A stretch of 64,000 nt of DNA from Chryseobacterium kimseyorum (GCF_025971945.1 NZ_JAPDHW010000001.1:465555-529554); one strand, 5' to 3'. Shown: positions 1 through 8,283, numbered from the stretch's first letter. Notes: generated by a model not told the origin, from the letters alone. Program-made: numbers and translations.

Positions 1-587
1 TTGGGATGATGGTCGAAATTGTAAAAGAATACGGGAATAAAATTCCGAATATCATTAAAACCATCAAGGACAAACACGTCGACGGCGATCAGAAAGAAAA
101 AGCAGAGATGATCTTTTCTACCGTTCACCGCTGCAAGGGAATGGAGTATGACAGTGTGCGGCTGGTGAATGATTTTATTTCTGAAGAAAAACTGGAGAAA
201 CAGACGAAGGAAATAAAGGGCCAGGAAATCAACGCTACAAAACTCAATCAAGAAATCAATCTTCTGTATGTGGCGGTAACACGAACCAAAAATAAGCTAC
301 ACATTCCCGAATCTTTGATGCCTGTCGGTTTTTATGAGTCTTCACAAATCCAAATTATTAAAGACATTCCGAAGGACGGGAAGAAAACTGAAAAATCATA
401 TACAGTCGACCAGGTACGGGAAAAACATAAAGGCGCGTACCAACCCTGGACATCAGAACTTGATCAGGAACTGATGGAACTTTATTCAGAAGGCATCAGC
501 GGAAATGATCTGGCGAAACATTTCGGTCGTACAAAAGGAGCTATAGCTTCACGGATAAAGAAATTAGAGATGGATGATTTTTCATAA
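1..587 (+). CDS. UvrD/PcrA-like superfamily 1 DNA helicase, C-terminal part (5' truncated by window edge)
   Basis: The reading frame is open to the left edge, so only the last ~195 residues are present. They show the final motifs of a superfamily 1 helicase: STVHRCKGMEYDSV (residues 38-51 counted from the first in-window Met) resembles the motif around the second RecA domain's nucleic-acid contact, and LLYVAVTRTKNKLHI (86-100) is motif VI with its arginine finger. The last ~45 residues (WTSELDQELMELYSEG onward) look like a small helix-turn-helix tail with FGRTKGAIASRIKKLE. Such enzymes unwind DNA with ATP in repair or recombination. The specific family member cannot be told without the N-terminal part. 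Confidence 0.82.
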   Translation, partial: GMMVEIVKEYGNKIPNIIKTIKDKHVDGDQKEKAEMIFSTVHRCKGMEYDSVRLVNDFISEEKLEKQTKEIKGQEINATKLNQEINLLYVAVTRTKNKLHIPESLMPVGFYESSQIQIIKDIPKDGKKTEKSYTVDQVREKHKGAYQPWTSELDQELMELYSEGISGNDLAKHFGRTKGAIASRIKKLEMDDFS

Positions 588-702
588 CAGAAAATTATAG
601 GGTAATCGCCCGTCATTTTGGATACAATGAAACTCAATTTGGCAACATTTCCGGCCACGTATCTGCAGACATTTGTATTATAAAATTTAAAGAAAATTTA
701 CA

Positions 703-1512
703 ATGCAAAAAACAATTTTTATCACAGGCGCATCATCAGGATTGGGAAAAGCTACGGCAAAATTATTTCAGTCGAAAGGCTGGAACGTCATCGCAACGAT
801 GCGGAATCCACAAAATGAAACTGAGCTTTCGGCGCTGGAAAATGTAACACTTCTTCCTTTGGATGTTACCAATTTACAGCAGATTCAGGAAACCGTAAAA
901 AAGGCAATTGAACTTCATCCCATTGATGTGGTTTTCAACAATGCAGGTTATGGTTTGATTGGTGCTTTGGAAGCGTTGACAGACAAACAAATCGTAAAAC
1001 AGCTGGACACCAATTTACTGGGCGTGATTCGTGTAACTCAGGCTTTCATTCCTTATTTCAGAAAAAACAGAAATGGATTATTTATTACCACAACCTCCAT
1101 TGGAGGATTATTGACTTTCCCTCTGGATTCGCTTTACCACGCCACAAAATGGGCTTTAGAAGGCTGGAGCGAAAGTATGTCGTTTGAATTAGCGTTGCAT
1201 AATGTTGGCATCAAAACTATTGCGCCGGGCGGAATTAAAACTAATTTTGCAGGAGAATCATTAGCCGTTGCCAGTCATCCGGCTTATGAAGAGGGTATGA
1301 AGAAATTATTTGAACTGATGAACCCTGATAATTTTGAACCGGTAGAGTGGATAGCTGATGTGGTCTACGAAGCTGCGACGGATGGGAAGAATCAATTGCG
1401 ATATGTGACAGGCGAATTTGCCAATCAGCTGTACAACCGTCGTTTAGAAATCGGTTTCGAAGCTGCCGTTCAGGAAATGAAACAGATGGCATTTGGTGAT
1501 TTAATCAATTAA
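703..1512 (+). CDS. Short-chain dehydrogenase/reductase (SDR) family oxidoreductase
   Basis: Classical SDR of 269 residues, a normal family length. The cofactor-binding TGASSGLG is at residues 8-15, NNAG at 79-82, the catalytic Ser at about 132 and YHATK (Tyr145, Lys149) at the active site. These support NAD(P)H-dependent oxidation or reduction of a small carbonyl or alcohol in the cytoplasm; the substrate cannot be read from sequence. It lies just upstream of an AraC-type regulator and a SnoaL-like protein on the same strand, so it may be a target of that regulator (inference). Confidence 0.9.
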   Translation: MQKTIFITGASSGLGKATAKLFQSKGWNVIATMRNPQNETELSALENVTLLPLDVTNLQQIQETVKKAIELHPIDVVFNNAGYGLIGALEALTDKQIVKQLDTNLLGVIRVTQAFIPYFRKNRNGLFITTTSIGGLLTFPLDSLYHATKWALEGWSESMSFELALHNVGIKTIAPGGIKTNFAGESLAVASHPAYEEGMKKLFELMNPDNFEPVEWIADVVYEAATDGKNQLRYVTGEFANQLYNRRLEIGFEAAVQEMKQMAFGDLIN

Positions 1513-1523
1513 AAAATTAAGAA

Positions 1524-1628
1524 ATGAATAATCCGATAAAAGTAGATTCTATCTCAAGACTTCACGAGATGTTGGGTTTCGGAAAGCCTGTTCATCCTTT
1601 GATAAGCCTCACTGACAATACCATATGA
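1524..1628 (+). pseudogene. Displaced N-terminal piece of the AraC-type regulator (frameshift)
   Basis: A 34-codon frame starting ATG at 1524 encodes a peptide beginning MNNPIKVDSISRLHEMLGFG and ending at TGA 1626-1628. From memory, AraC-type regulators of Chryseobacterium begin this way before a segment like the IVESDLLNQHF that starts the next frame. The stop overlaps the downstream ATG as ATGA (1625-1628). Loss of one base near 1620-1624 would separate the two frames. It is either a true frameshift, a sequencing error, or a translationally coupled short leader peptide. Confidence 0.55.
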
Positions 1629-2434
1629 TTGTGGAAAGTGACTTATTGAATCAACATTTTCTTTTCAATTTCTATAAAATTTCTTACAAAAAAACAAGGA
1701 AAGGCAAGATTGGATATGGACAAGGTTATTATGATTTCGACGAAGGCGGAATGGTTTTTACCGCGCCCAATCAGCTGATTTCCACGAGTGCCGATGATAT
1801 GGAATACGAGGGTTTGACTTTGCTGATTCATCCTGATTTTTTCAGAAATTATTCATTGGCAACCCGTATTAAAAGCTTTGGCTTCTTTTCATATTCTGCC
1901 AACGAAGCCTTATTTTTATCGGACAAAGAAAAGCAAACGACATTTTCAGTTTTTGAGAATATTAAGGAAGAATTGAATAATACGATTGACGATTTCAGTC
2001 AGGATGTTATCATTTCTCACGTCGAGGTTTTGCTCAATTACAGCAACCGTTTTTACAAGCGCCAGTTCATTACCAGAAAAGCAGTGAATAGTGATTTACT
2101 TTCGAAAATTGAAGAACTTTTAAATGTCTATTTTGAAAAAGAAGACGGCTTGAATCAAGGTTTGCCAACCGTTGAGTTTCTCGCAACCGAGCTCAGTCTT
2201 TCACCACGGTATTTAAGTGATATGCTTAGGTCTTTGACAGGGCAGAATGCACAACAGCTCATTCACGAAAAACTGATTGAAAAAGCAAAAGATTATCTTA
2301 CAACAACCCAACTTTCGGTTGCAGAAATCGCTTATCAGCTTGGTTTTGAGCATCCGCAGTCTTTGAATAAATTATTTAAAAATAAAACCAATCAGACCCC
2401 TGTGCAATTTAAGCAAGGTTTTTATCGTAACTAA
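1625..2434 (+). CDS. AraC family transcriptional regulator (probably lacking its first ~34 residues)
   Basis: 269 residues. The C-terminal ~85 residues carry a two-part AraC/XylS helix-turn-helix: the first helix pair around VEFLATELSLSPRYLSDMLR and the second around LSVAEIAYQLGFEHPQSLNK, followed by the typical tail. The N-terminal part (GYGQGYYDFDEGGMVFTAPNQ) looks like a cupin-type sensing domain. The natural start of the family appears to be encoded in a different frame upstream (1524-1628), so the protein may be N-terminally shortened or expressed by coupling through the ATGA overlap. The gene ends 7 bases before the SnoaL-like gene, suggesting an operon. Confidence 0.85.
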   Translation: MIVESDLLNQHFLFNFYKISYKKTRKGKIGYGQGYYDFDEGGMVFTAPNQLISTSADDMEYEGLTLLIHPDFFRNYSLATRIKSFGFFSYSANEALFLSDKEKQTTFSVFENIKEELNNTIDDFSQDVIISHVEVLLNYSNRFYKRQFITRKAVNSDLLSKIEELLNVYFEKEDGLNQGLPTVEFLATELSLSPRYLSDMLRSLTGQNAQQLIHEKLIEKAKDYLTTTQLSVAEIAYQLGFEHPQSLNKLFKNKTNQTPVQFKQGFYRN

Positions 2435-2441
2435 ATTTAAA

Positions 2442-2777
2442 ATGAATATAGAAACATTTATCAAAGAATGGATTGCAGTCGGCAACAGTTACAACACCGA
2501 AAAATATCTTGAGTTTTACAATCAAAACGCTGTTTTGGATGACCCTTCAGTTGGAAGAAAGTTCATTGGTCACAGCGGAATCAAGGATTATTTTGTGAGT
2601 TATTTTATCGGTTTTAAAACTCAGACTGAATTGAGGAAATTGGAAATCAAAGAAGATTCGGCTTATCTGGAAGTAGAATTTACTGGAGATTTTCCTGAAG
2701 GTAAAATCGGTGGTAGTTTTGATTTTGTTTTTAAAAATAATAAAATAGAATTTGTAAAAGCTGATTTGATTCATTAA
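2442..2777 (+). CDS. SnoaL-like / NTF2-fold protein
   Basis: 111 residues with the pattern of the SnoaL-like (NTF2) cone fold: an N-terminal helix with FIKEWIAVGNSYNTEKYLEFY, the conserved segment AVLDDPSVGRKFIGHSGIKDY, then beta strands. Such small proteins are often isomerases, hydratases or ligand-binding partners; no substrate can be assigned. It starts 7 bases after the AraC regulator and is probably co-transcribed with it. The DNA of its last codons seems to be repeated, in degraded form, at about 2878-2935. Confidence 0.75.
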   Translation: MNIETFIKEWIAVGNSYNTEKYLEFYNQNAVLDDPSVGRKFIGHSGIKDYFVSYFIGFKTQTELRKLEIKEDSAYLEVEFTGDFPEGKIGGSFDFVFKNNKIEFVKADLIH

Positions 2778-2877
2778 AAAGGACGGAAAAATTAAAAGCA
2801 GGAAAAATCTTTTATTTATGATATTTTCAATAAACAAAAAGATATAATAAAAATGTTGAAAAATGTTTTTGGCATTT

Positions 2878-2935
2878 ATAAAAGCTGATTTAATTTATTA
2901 GATGTGACAGAAAATCGAAAGTAGAAAAGTCTTAG
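2878..2935 (+). repeat. Degenerate duplicate of the 3' end of the SnoaL-like gene
   Basis: The stretch beginning TAAAAGCTGATTTAATTTATTA at 2878 resembles 2755-2815, which holds the last codons and trailer of the SnoaL-like gene (TAAAAGCTGATTTGATTCATTA). Similarity continues for ~55 bases with scattered differences and small gaps. It is non-coding now and reads as a decayed tandem duplication. Confidence 0.45.
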
Positions 2936-3253
2936 ATATAAAATTTTGGGTTATTAAATTGCACTTACAGAGGAATAAGAAAAGTTGCAACATTTAAAAA
3001 TTTAAATTTTCCGATTCGCTATAAATCAATCAATTACATTTCATAGAACAAATTCAATTTAACATAATATAAATTATAGGACTTTTTAATAGCGCTATAT
3101 TTAGCCATTTAACTACCACTAAAATTTTAGACTATGTCATTTTACAAATTATGATTTTTCACACTGGCTCCTAATTTTTAAAATTATTTAAGTAAACTGT
3201 TGCTTTTTATCAAAGAAATTTTTTGACAGATTATGCGTGTGAAATTTTTGACT
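2936..3253. other. Gene-poor AT-rich intergenic DNA
   Basis: No convincing reading frame or RNA gene. The one notable item is 3045-3071, which nearly matches the leader of the lipoprotein gene at 3728-3754 (both contain CAATTTAACATAAT). This suggests a duplicated upstream region whose gene has been lost. Confidence 0.5.
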
Positions 3254-3606
3254 GTACCAGATACATATTTAAAGATAAAAATCCAGGCGATTCTCAGCGA
3301 TTAGAAAATTTTTCACTTTTAACGATTTCTTCATTAAGATCCTTTTCAGTCATTTCGATAATAAAAATTTTTAACCTTAGTGCTTTTGAAAACTTTTAGT
3401 TTGTACCGAATAAATATTTGTAAAAGAAAATTCAGACAATTCTTAGCAATTAGGAAATTTTTCAGTTTAAAGATTTCTTCATTTAAGATCCTTCTTATTC
3501 ATTTCGATAATAAATTTTTAACCGTAATGCTTTTGAAAACATTTAGATTGTACGAAATAAATATTTGTAAAACAAAATTCAGACAATTCTCAACAATTAG
3601 GGACTT
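3254..3606. repeat. ~148-bp imperfect tandem repeat, about 2.4 copies
   Basis: Units begin at 3254, 3403 and 3550, each marked by GTAC followed by AATATTTG-like sequence and then a CAATTAGG-like segment about 40 bases on. Copies 1 and 2 are 149 and 147 bases; copy 3 is partial (~57 bases). Copies 2 and 3 are closer to each other than to copy 1. A 76-codon frame at 3380-3610 is simply the repeat read through and has matching internal repeats, so I do not call it a gene. Confidence 0.75.
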
Positions 3607-3762
3607 TTAATTTGGAAGATTTTTTGCTTCGTTCTTTACAGTCAAGATCAAATTGACCTACAGATTATTTTAAAATATTATTTCCCAAACTAATCGTTTG
3701 ATTGTAGATGACAATCGTTATTTTAGCAGAACAAAATCAATTTAACATAATAATATTCGGTT

Positions 3763-4266
3763 ATGAAAAAGTACATTCTTTTAGGTTCGTTATCATTTTT
3801 TCTAATGAACTGTAATAAAAAAACAGAATCGCCTGCAACTAATGCAAACAGTGATTCGATTAGTGATTCCACGACTGCAGTAGTTGATACTTTAGGTGCT
3901 AAATCCTTTTGTTATGTAGGCGTTACCGGAAAAGACAGCGTTTTTGTAAGCATAGATGACAATTTGGGCACTGTGACTGGAAAAATGAGATATAAAAACA
4001 GTGAAAAAGACAGTTCAAAAGGTGAACTTGTGGGTTCCAAATCAGGTGATACCCTGAAACTTACTTATGAATTTGCATCTGAAGGCACGACCAGTAAAAG
4101 AGATATCTTTTTCATCCAAAAAGACGGAAATCTTCTGGAAGGAATTGGTAATCAGAAAGATGAAAATGGGGCGATGAAATATGCTGACGAAAAGAAAATT
4201 GCGTATAAAGACGGACAAAAATTAGAAACTGCAGACTGTGCAATGGTTTCGGAAGCTCTAAAATAA
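3763..4266 (+). CDS. Putative lipoprotein of unknown function
   Basis: 167 residues with a lipoprotein signal: MKKYILLGSLSFFLMNC, lipobox FLMNC with the lipidated Cys at position 17, followed by a Ser/Thr/Asn-rich linker. The mature part is a small soluble domain with several Asp/Lys-rich strands and an FCYVGVTGKDSVFVSIDDN segment; I do not recognise a named function. It is likely anchored to the inner or outer membrane facing the periplasm. A strong hairpin directly follows the stop, so it is probably a single-gene transcript. Confidence 0.8.
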   Translation: MKKYILLGSLSFFLMNCNKKTESPATNANSDSISDSTTAVVDTLGAKSFCYVGVTGKDSVFVSIDDNLGTVTGKMRYKNSEKDSSKGELVGSKSGDTLKLTYEFASEGTTSKRDIFFIQKDGNLLEGIGNQKDENGAMKYADEKKIAYKDGQKLETADCAMVSEALK

Positions 4267-4274
4267 AATTACTA

Positions 4275-4310
4275 AAAAAGTGCAACTCAAATGAGTTGCA
4301 CTTTTTATTT
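4275..4310. terminator. Bidirectional intrinsic terminator
   Basis: A 15-bp perfect inverted repeat (4275-4289 with 4292-4306, core GTGCAACTCA) is flanked by A-runs and T-runs. It sits between the convergent lipoprotein and threonine aldolase genes and overlaps the latter's stop codon. Confidence 0.85.
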
Positions 4311-5339
4311 TAAGTGATCGTTGATAATTTGTATAAAATCATTTACCGCGTCTTCATTCGTATTCCATGACGTAATCAAACGGATGGCCGAAGAATTTTC
4401 ATCAATATTTTTCCAGATATAGAATTCAAATTTTTCTGATAATAACTCAATTAGCTCATGATTTACAATTGGGAAAATCTGATTGGTATAAGTATCTGAA
4501 AGAAACGGAATCTCTTTTTTCAACAGAGCATTTTTAATCTTCATCGCCTGCTGATTGGCATGTTTTGCCAAATCGAAATACAGATTATTCTGCATCAGTT
4601 CCAGAAACTGAATTCCAAGCAGCCTGCCCTTTGCCAGTAAAGCACCTTTTTGCTTAATATTAAATGCAAAATCTTCCTGTAATAATTGGTTGTTGATGAT
4701 GATGGCCTCTCCTATCAGAGCTCCGTTTTTGGTTCCGCCTAAATAGAAAATATCCGTTAAGTTAGTAAGATCTTCTAAACTTAAATCATTGCTTTCCGAC
4801 GTCAATGCATGTCCCAATCTCGCTCCATCCATGAATAAGTAAAGACTGTTTTCCCTGCAAAAGACTGAAAGATCTTCCAGTTCTTTTTTAGAGTAAATGG
4901 TTCCAAGCTCTGTAGAATTTGAAATGTAAACCAGCTTAGGCATTACCTGATGCGGAACATTTTTGTGATTCTCTAAAACAGGAATGATATCCGAAGGCGA
5001 TAATTTTCCTTCTTCTTTTTCAATACTCAAAATTTTATGTCCGGTTGCTTCGATTGCGCCAGTTTCATTATTTAGAATATGTCCTGTTGATGCAGAAATT
5101 ACGCATTGATAAGGTTTTAAAACTGAAGAAATTACAATAAGATTTGCCTGAGTTCCTCCCGAAACAAAATAAATTCCGGCATTCTGATTATTAATTTTTT
5201 CTTTGATTAATTCTTTAGCTTTTATTGAATATAAATCTTCTCCGTAACCAGCCTGCTGATCGAGATTGTAACGTATAAGTGCTTCAAGAATGTTAGGATG
5301 ACAACCCTCAGAATAGTCGTTTTTAAAAGAAAATTTCAT
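4305..5339 (-). CDS. Low-specificity threonine aldolase family protein (PLP-dependent)
   Basis: 344 residues, a typical length for the beta-eliminating lyase/threonine aldolase family, which cleaves L-threonine or L-allo-threonine to glycine and acetaldehyde. Visible features are FVSGGTQANL (59-68, phosphate binding), MDGARLGHAL (Asp171, Arg174) and the PLP-lysine in LGGTKNGAL (Lys204). The start ATG at 5339 faces the divergent DtxR-type regulator. It is a cytoplasmic amino acid enzyme; activity on related beta-hydroxy amino acids is possible. Confidence 0.9.
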   Translation of the reverse strand: MKFSFKNDYSEGCHPNILEALIRYNLDQQAGYGEDLYSIKAKELIKEKINNQNAGIYFVSGGTQANLIVISSVLKPYQCVISASTGHILNNETGAIEATGHKILSIEKEEGKLSPSDIIPVLENHKNVPHQVMPKLVYISNSTELGTIYSKKELEDLSVFCRENSLYLFMDGARLGHALTSESNDLSLEDLTNLTDIFYLGGTKNGALIGEAIIINNQLLQEDFAFNIKQKGALLAKGRLLGIQFLELMQNNLYFDLAKHANQQAMKIKNALLKKEIPFLSDTYTNQIFPIVNHELIELLSEKFEFYIWKNIDENSSAIRLITSWNTNEDAVNDFIQIINDHLK

Positions 5340-5393
5340 GATGTAAAATTAAAAAAACTTAAAATAACAAGCCTGAATTTTAAATATTATTTT

Positions 5394-5421
5394 GTTAGAT
5401 TTGTAATGAAAATCATCTAAC
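5394..5421 (+). promoter_or_regulatory. Promoter with overlapping inverted-repeat operator, likely autoregulation of the DtxR/MntR gene
   Basis: GTTAGAT (5394-5400) and ATCTAAC (5415-5421) form a perfect inverted repeat with a 14-base spacer. A Bacteroidetes -7 box TAGATTTG (5396-5403) overlaps the left half, and the right half covers the expected transcription start. The TTG start codon is at 5425. The TTAG...CTAA ends recall DtxR-family operators. Self-repression is an inference. Confidence 0.6.
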
Positions 5422-5424
5422 ATT

Positions 5425-6078
5425 TTGAAAACAACATTAACCGAAGAAAATTATCTGAAGGCTTTGTTTCATTTAGTTGACAATGAAGGTAAAGTAACGA
5501 TTAACGAACTCAGCAAATTTCTCAACGTAAAAATGCCGAGCGTTAATAATATGATGAAGAAATTTTCAGAAAAAAAATGGGTCATTTACGAAACCTATAA
5601 ACCACTGAGAGTTACTGAAAAAGGACGCCGTGAAGCCGCATTAGTGGTAAGGAAGCACAGACTTACCGAAATGTTTCTGGTTAAAAAAATGAACTTTGGT
5701 TGGGAAAACGTTCATGAAATTGCCGAACAGCTGGAACACGTACATTCTAAAATATTTTTTGACAAAATGGATGAAATATTAGATCATCCGAAATTCGATC
5801 CGCACGGAGAACCTATTCCTGACAAAGACGGAAATATTATCTCGATGGATTTGCGTAAACTTAGTGACTGCAAGGTTAATGAAAATGTAGTTTTTGCCTC
5901 TGTAACCCTTTCTGATGATGCATTTCTAAACTATTTAACGGAAAGAAAACTTCTCCTGAATACAAAAATTAAGATCATTAAAATCGAAGATTTTGATAAA
6001 TCGGTAACGGTAGAAGTTGATGGAAAGCAGGAAGTGTTGAGCAAAAAAGCTACAGAGAAAATTTTGGTTAAAAAATAG
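5425..6078 (+). CDS. DtxR/MntR family metal-dependent transcriptional regulator
   Basis: 217 residues with three parts: an N-terminal winged helix (KTTLTEENYLKALFHL through KKWVIYETYKPLRVTEKGR, ~1-65), a metal-binding and dimerisation domain containing ALVVRKHRLTEMFL, LEHVHSKIFFDKMDEILDHP and DPHGEPIPDKDG (~70-140), and a C-terminal FeoA/SH3-like domain. The family senses Fe2+ or Mn2+ and represses metal uptake. The start is TTG: the nearest upstream ATG (5406) is out of frame and stops after four codons. A hairpin follows the gene, so it is monocistronic. Whether it responds to Fe or Mn is not decided by the sequence. Confidence 0.9.
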   Translation: MKTTLTEENYLKALFHLVDNEGKVTINELSKFLNVKMPSVNNMMKKFSEKKWVIYETYKPLRVTEKGRREAALVVRKHRLTEMFLVKKMNFGWENVHEIAEQLEHVHSKIFFDKMDEILDHPKFDPHGEPIPDKDGNIISMDLRKLSDCKVNENVVFASVTLSDDAFLNYLTERKLLLNTKIKIIKIEDFDKSVTVEVDGKQEVLSKKATEKILVKK

Positions 6079-6105
6079 AATTGTCATTTCTAAAATCTAA
6101 ATAAG

Positions 6106-6140
6106 AAATCCCAAACTGTAAAAGTTTGGGATTTTATTTA
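6106..6140. terminator. Intrinsic terminator between regulator and tssK
   Basis: 12-bp stem (6106-6117 with 6123-6134, core ATCCCAAACT), 5-base loop and a T-rich tail. It lies between convergent genes and could serve both strands. Confidence 0.8.
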
Positions 6141-6159
6141 TACTAAAAATTAGAAGTGA

Positions 6160-7305
6160 TTAATCTAAAACGCTCCAACCTCTTTTCGGATTGGTGTTTG
6201 AAGAAACTTCCTGTTCGTTGACGATGATATTTTCTTTTCTCTGCCCGATGTAATCCAGTTCGCTCAGTTTAGAGAAAATAATTTCCAAACTTCTTAGCAT
6301 CTGCTGAATATATAAAAGCGGTTCGCCACAGTTATGATGGTCATAATTGGTTTCTGCAACGGTAGATAACTGATTTAATAAAGTATGAGGCGCAATTTCG
6401 CTCCATTCCAAGCTGTAATTGAGCATTTCCTCCAGTTCTGCAGGCACCAAAACCTGTGTGGCATTGTACATTCTTAATGCAAGTTTTGCAAAAGATTCAA
6501 TCAAGAAAACCGGTGCCTGATAAGGAATGATGTTTCTGAACTGGAAATACATGTCCCCAAAAGTAGTCACCAAAACTGTACATAAAGATTTTACGTTCAA
6601 GGCCAACGCAGTATTTTGATTTTTGTGTGAAGCTTTCTGAATGATTTTAAAAGCATACTGCTGCAGATTTCCAATTGATTTTGCATAGCTGTTATAGTAA
6701 TCAATTAACGTAGGATGACTTTGCACAGAGGTACATGGCGGAATAAAATTAGAATTTACCTGAGTGATATTTCCTTTAAAATCAACTTTACCTACAACCA
6801 AATAATTTCCTCCCGAATAACTGCTGTTCAGTGATGAAACCGGCAACAATTCGATATGATAATTGGCATGCGCATTCGGATGTCTTGGTGGAATCTCCTC
6901 AGGATCAATATCTCCAAAAGGAACTTTATCAAAAGGATTCACCGAAATGAGGATATAATATTCACCGTCGATATTATCTTCTTCCATGTTCATCGACTTT
7001 GCAAGAGATTTTACGCTCACTCTCCTATCTCTCAGTTCAATTCTGTAACCAGCCAGTGTAACGGCACTGCAGTGTTTGATTACAAGCTGTACATCGTTGG
7101 TTGCCGTATTGTGAACATCAAAAATTGTTTTATCGGTAAAGTCATTCGGAATTGGCAACAGTCCGTAGTTGTATGTTGTAATGGCCAATGAATTGGCATC
7201 TCTGATGGTATCAATTAAAAAATTATCCTGATCATTCAGGTGTCTTTGGGAAACCTTCATCCCATCGACCCAGTTGATTGCAAAATGTTTGATTGGCTGT
7301 ATCAT
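6160..7305 (-). CDS. tssK: Type VI secretion system baseplate subunit TssK (subtype iii)
   Basis: 381 residues. The N-terminus (HFAINWVDGMKVSQRHLNDQ) is the conserved TssK shell segment, in the variant seen in Bacteroidetes T6SS subtype iii. TssK links the baseplate to the membrane complex in contractile type VI secretion. It is the last gene of a three-gene operon, 25 bases after tssN. No signal peptide or membrane segment is seen, as expected for a cytoplasmic baseplate protein. The rest of the apparatus (sheath tssBC, hcp, clpV, tssF, vgrG) is absent from this window. Confidence 0.82.
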   Translation of the reverse strand: MIQPIKHFAINWVDGMKVSQRHLNDQDNFLIDTIRDANSLAITTYNYGLLPIPNDFTDKTIFDVHNTATNDVQLVIKHCSAVTLAGYRIELRDRRVSVKSLAKSMNMEEDNIDGEYYILISVNPFDKVPFGDIDPEEIPPRHPNAHANYHIELLPVSSLNSSYSGGNYLVVGKVDFKGNITQVNSNFIPPCTSVQSHPTLIDYYNSYAKSIGNLQQYAFKIIQKASHKNQNTALALNVKSLCTVLVTTFGDMYFQFRNIIPYQAPVFLIESFAKLALRMYNATQVLVPAELEEMLNYSLEWSEIAPHTLLNQLSTVAETNYDHHNCGEPLLYIQQMLRSLEIIFSKLSELDYIGQRKENIIVNEQEVSSNTNPKRGWSVLD

Positions 7306-7330
7306 AGTAATACTTTTTTAAAATTTGTGA

Positions 7331-8230
7331 TTATGCTTTTCTTTTTCCTTCTTCTTCATGCTGAATGACCCTTTTACAGATCACAACTTCGTTCTCTGAT
7401 ATACCGTTGGTGTTGATATCCTGATCAAAATCGATATATTTTCTGAAACTGAAAAAAGATTTTTTAGTGTAAAATATCCAGTAGTAAGATTCTCTGCTCT
7501 CGTCTGACAGGTGGATTATCGATTTTGGATTTTTATGATTGTAATCGTCTACCACACGGAAAAACCAGTCTCCAAATGTAACTCCTGTAGGTAAAGTTTT
7601 TGCTTTAATTCTGAAACGGTTGGCATCTTCAAGATTCTTGCTCAGCTCTACATTTAAAACCATTAAACGGTCAAAATCTGCACCTTCAAAATCCGGTGGT
7701 TTCTGATCCGGAGAATATCTCCATGTTTTATAGATATCTACCGGGATACTGATAAACTGAATATAGCAATAATGAAAGACCATCGGTACAAAAAATATCA
7801 AAGCACTGGTCGCTGACATTACCGGATATCCCTGATCTTTACTGATCCACCTGAAAATAAGCACAAATAAGTACGCACCCAATAGAACACAGGTAATTGA
7901 AAGTACAGATTCAAACAAAACACTCAAGCCAAATGACTGAATGTGTTTACGGAAAAACCGGTGCATTAAATTAACGTGAAAAATTCCAAGTAAAAGGTAG
8001 ATAGCCTGTGAAATCAAGTACCAATATGGGTTGAAAAGATTTCCTGAAAAGCCGAAAAATCCAGGAATTGCCAGACACAAACTGCACAGCAAAACGTAGA
8101 TAATGATCACCTTGATTTTTATTGCAGGCTGATTTCTTCTGATGACACCCATGATGCCCATCATAATTACCGCCAGCAACGGCACTAATATAAATCTTAA
8201 AAATACACCTTTGACTGATGAAAATTCCAT
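7331..8230 (-). CDS. tssN: Type VI secretion system membrane protein TssN (subtype iii)
   Basis: 299 residues. The N-terminal half has about five hydrophobic segments (~10-30, 38-58, 65-85, 100-130, 140-160) and the C-terminal ~140 residues are soluble, with PTGVTFGDWFFRVVDDYNH. This layout fits TssN, a membrane protein specific to the Bacteroidetes T6SS subtype iii, which lacks TssJ/L/M; TssN-TssR are thought to replace that membrane complex. Its position between tssG and tssK supports the call. It starts 53 bases after tssG. Confidence 0.78.
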   Translation of the reverse strand: MEFSSVKGVFLRFILVPLLAVIMMGIMGVIRRNQPAIKIKVIIIYVLLCSLCLAIPGFFGFSGNLFNPYWYLISQAIYLLLGIFHVNLMHRFFRKHIQSFGLSVLFESVLSITCVLLGAYLFVLIFRWISKDQGYPVMSATSALIFFVPMVFHYCYIQFISIPVDIYKTWRYSPDQKPPDFEGADFDRLMVLNVELSKNLEDANRFRIKAKTLPTGVTFGDWFFRVVDDYNHKNPKSIIHLSDESRESYYWIFYTKKSFFSFRKYIDFDQDINTNGISENEVVICKRVIQHEEEGKRKA

Positions 8231-8283
8231 TTAATTCAATTAATAATGATTGTGATTGATGATTGTAAATATAACAAAATATT

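Noticed and set aside
703..1512. SDR as the missing reductase of the sulfonolipid pathway
   Set aside because: It is 22 kb from the PLP enzyme pair and sits with an AraC regulator; SDRs are too common for this to be evidence.
3380..3610. 76-codon frame with two similar halves
   Set aside because: It is the ~148-bp tandem repeat read in one frame; no start signal, no domain, AT-driven composition.
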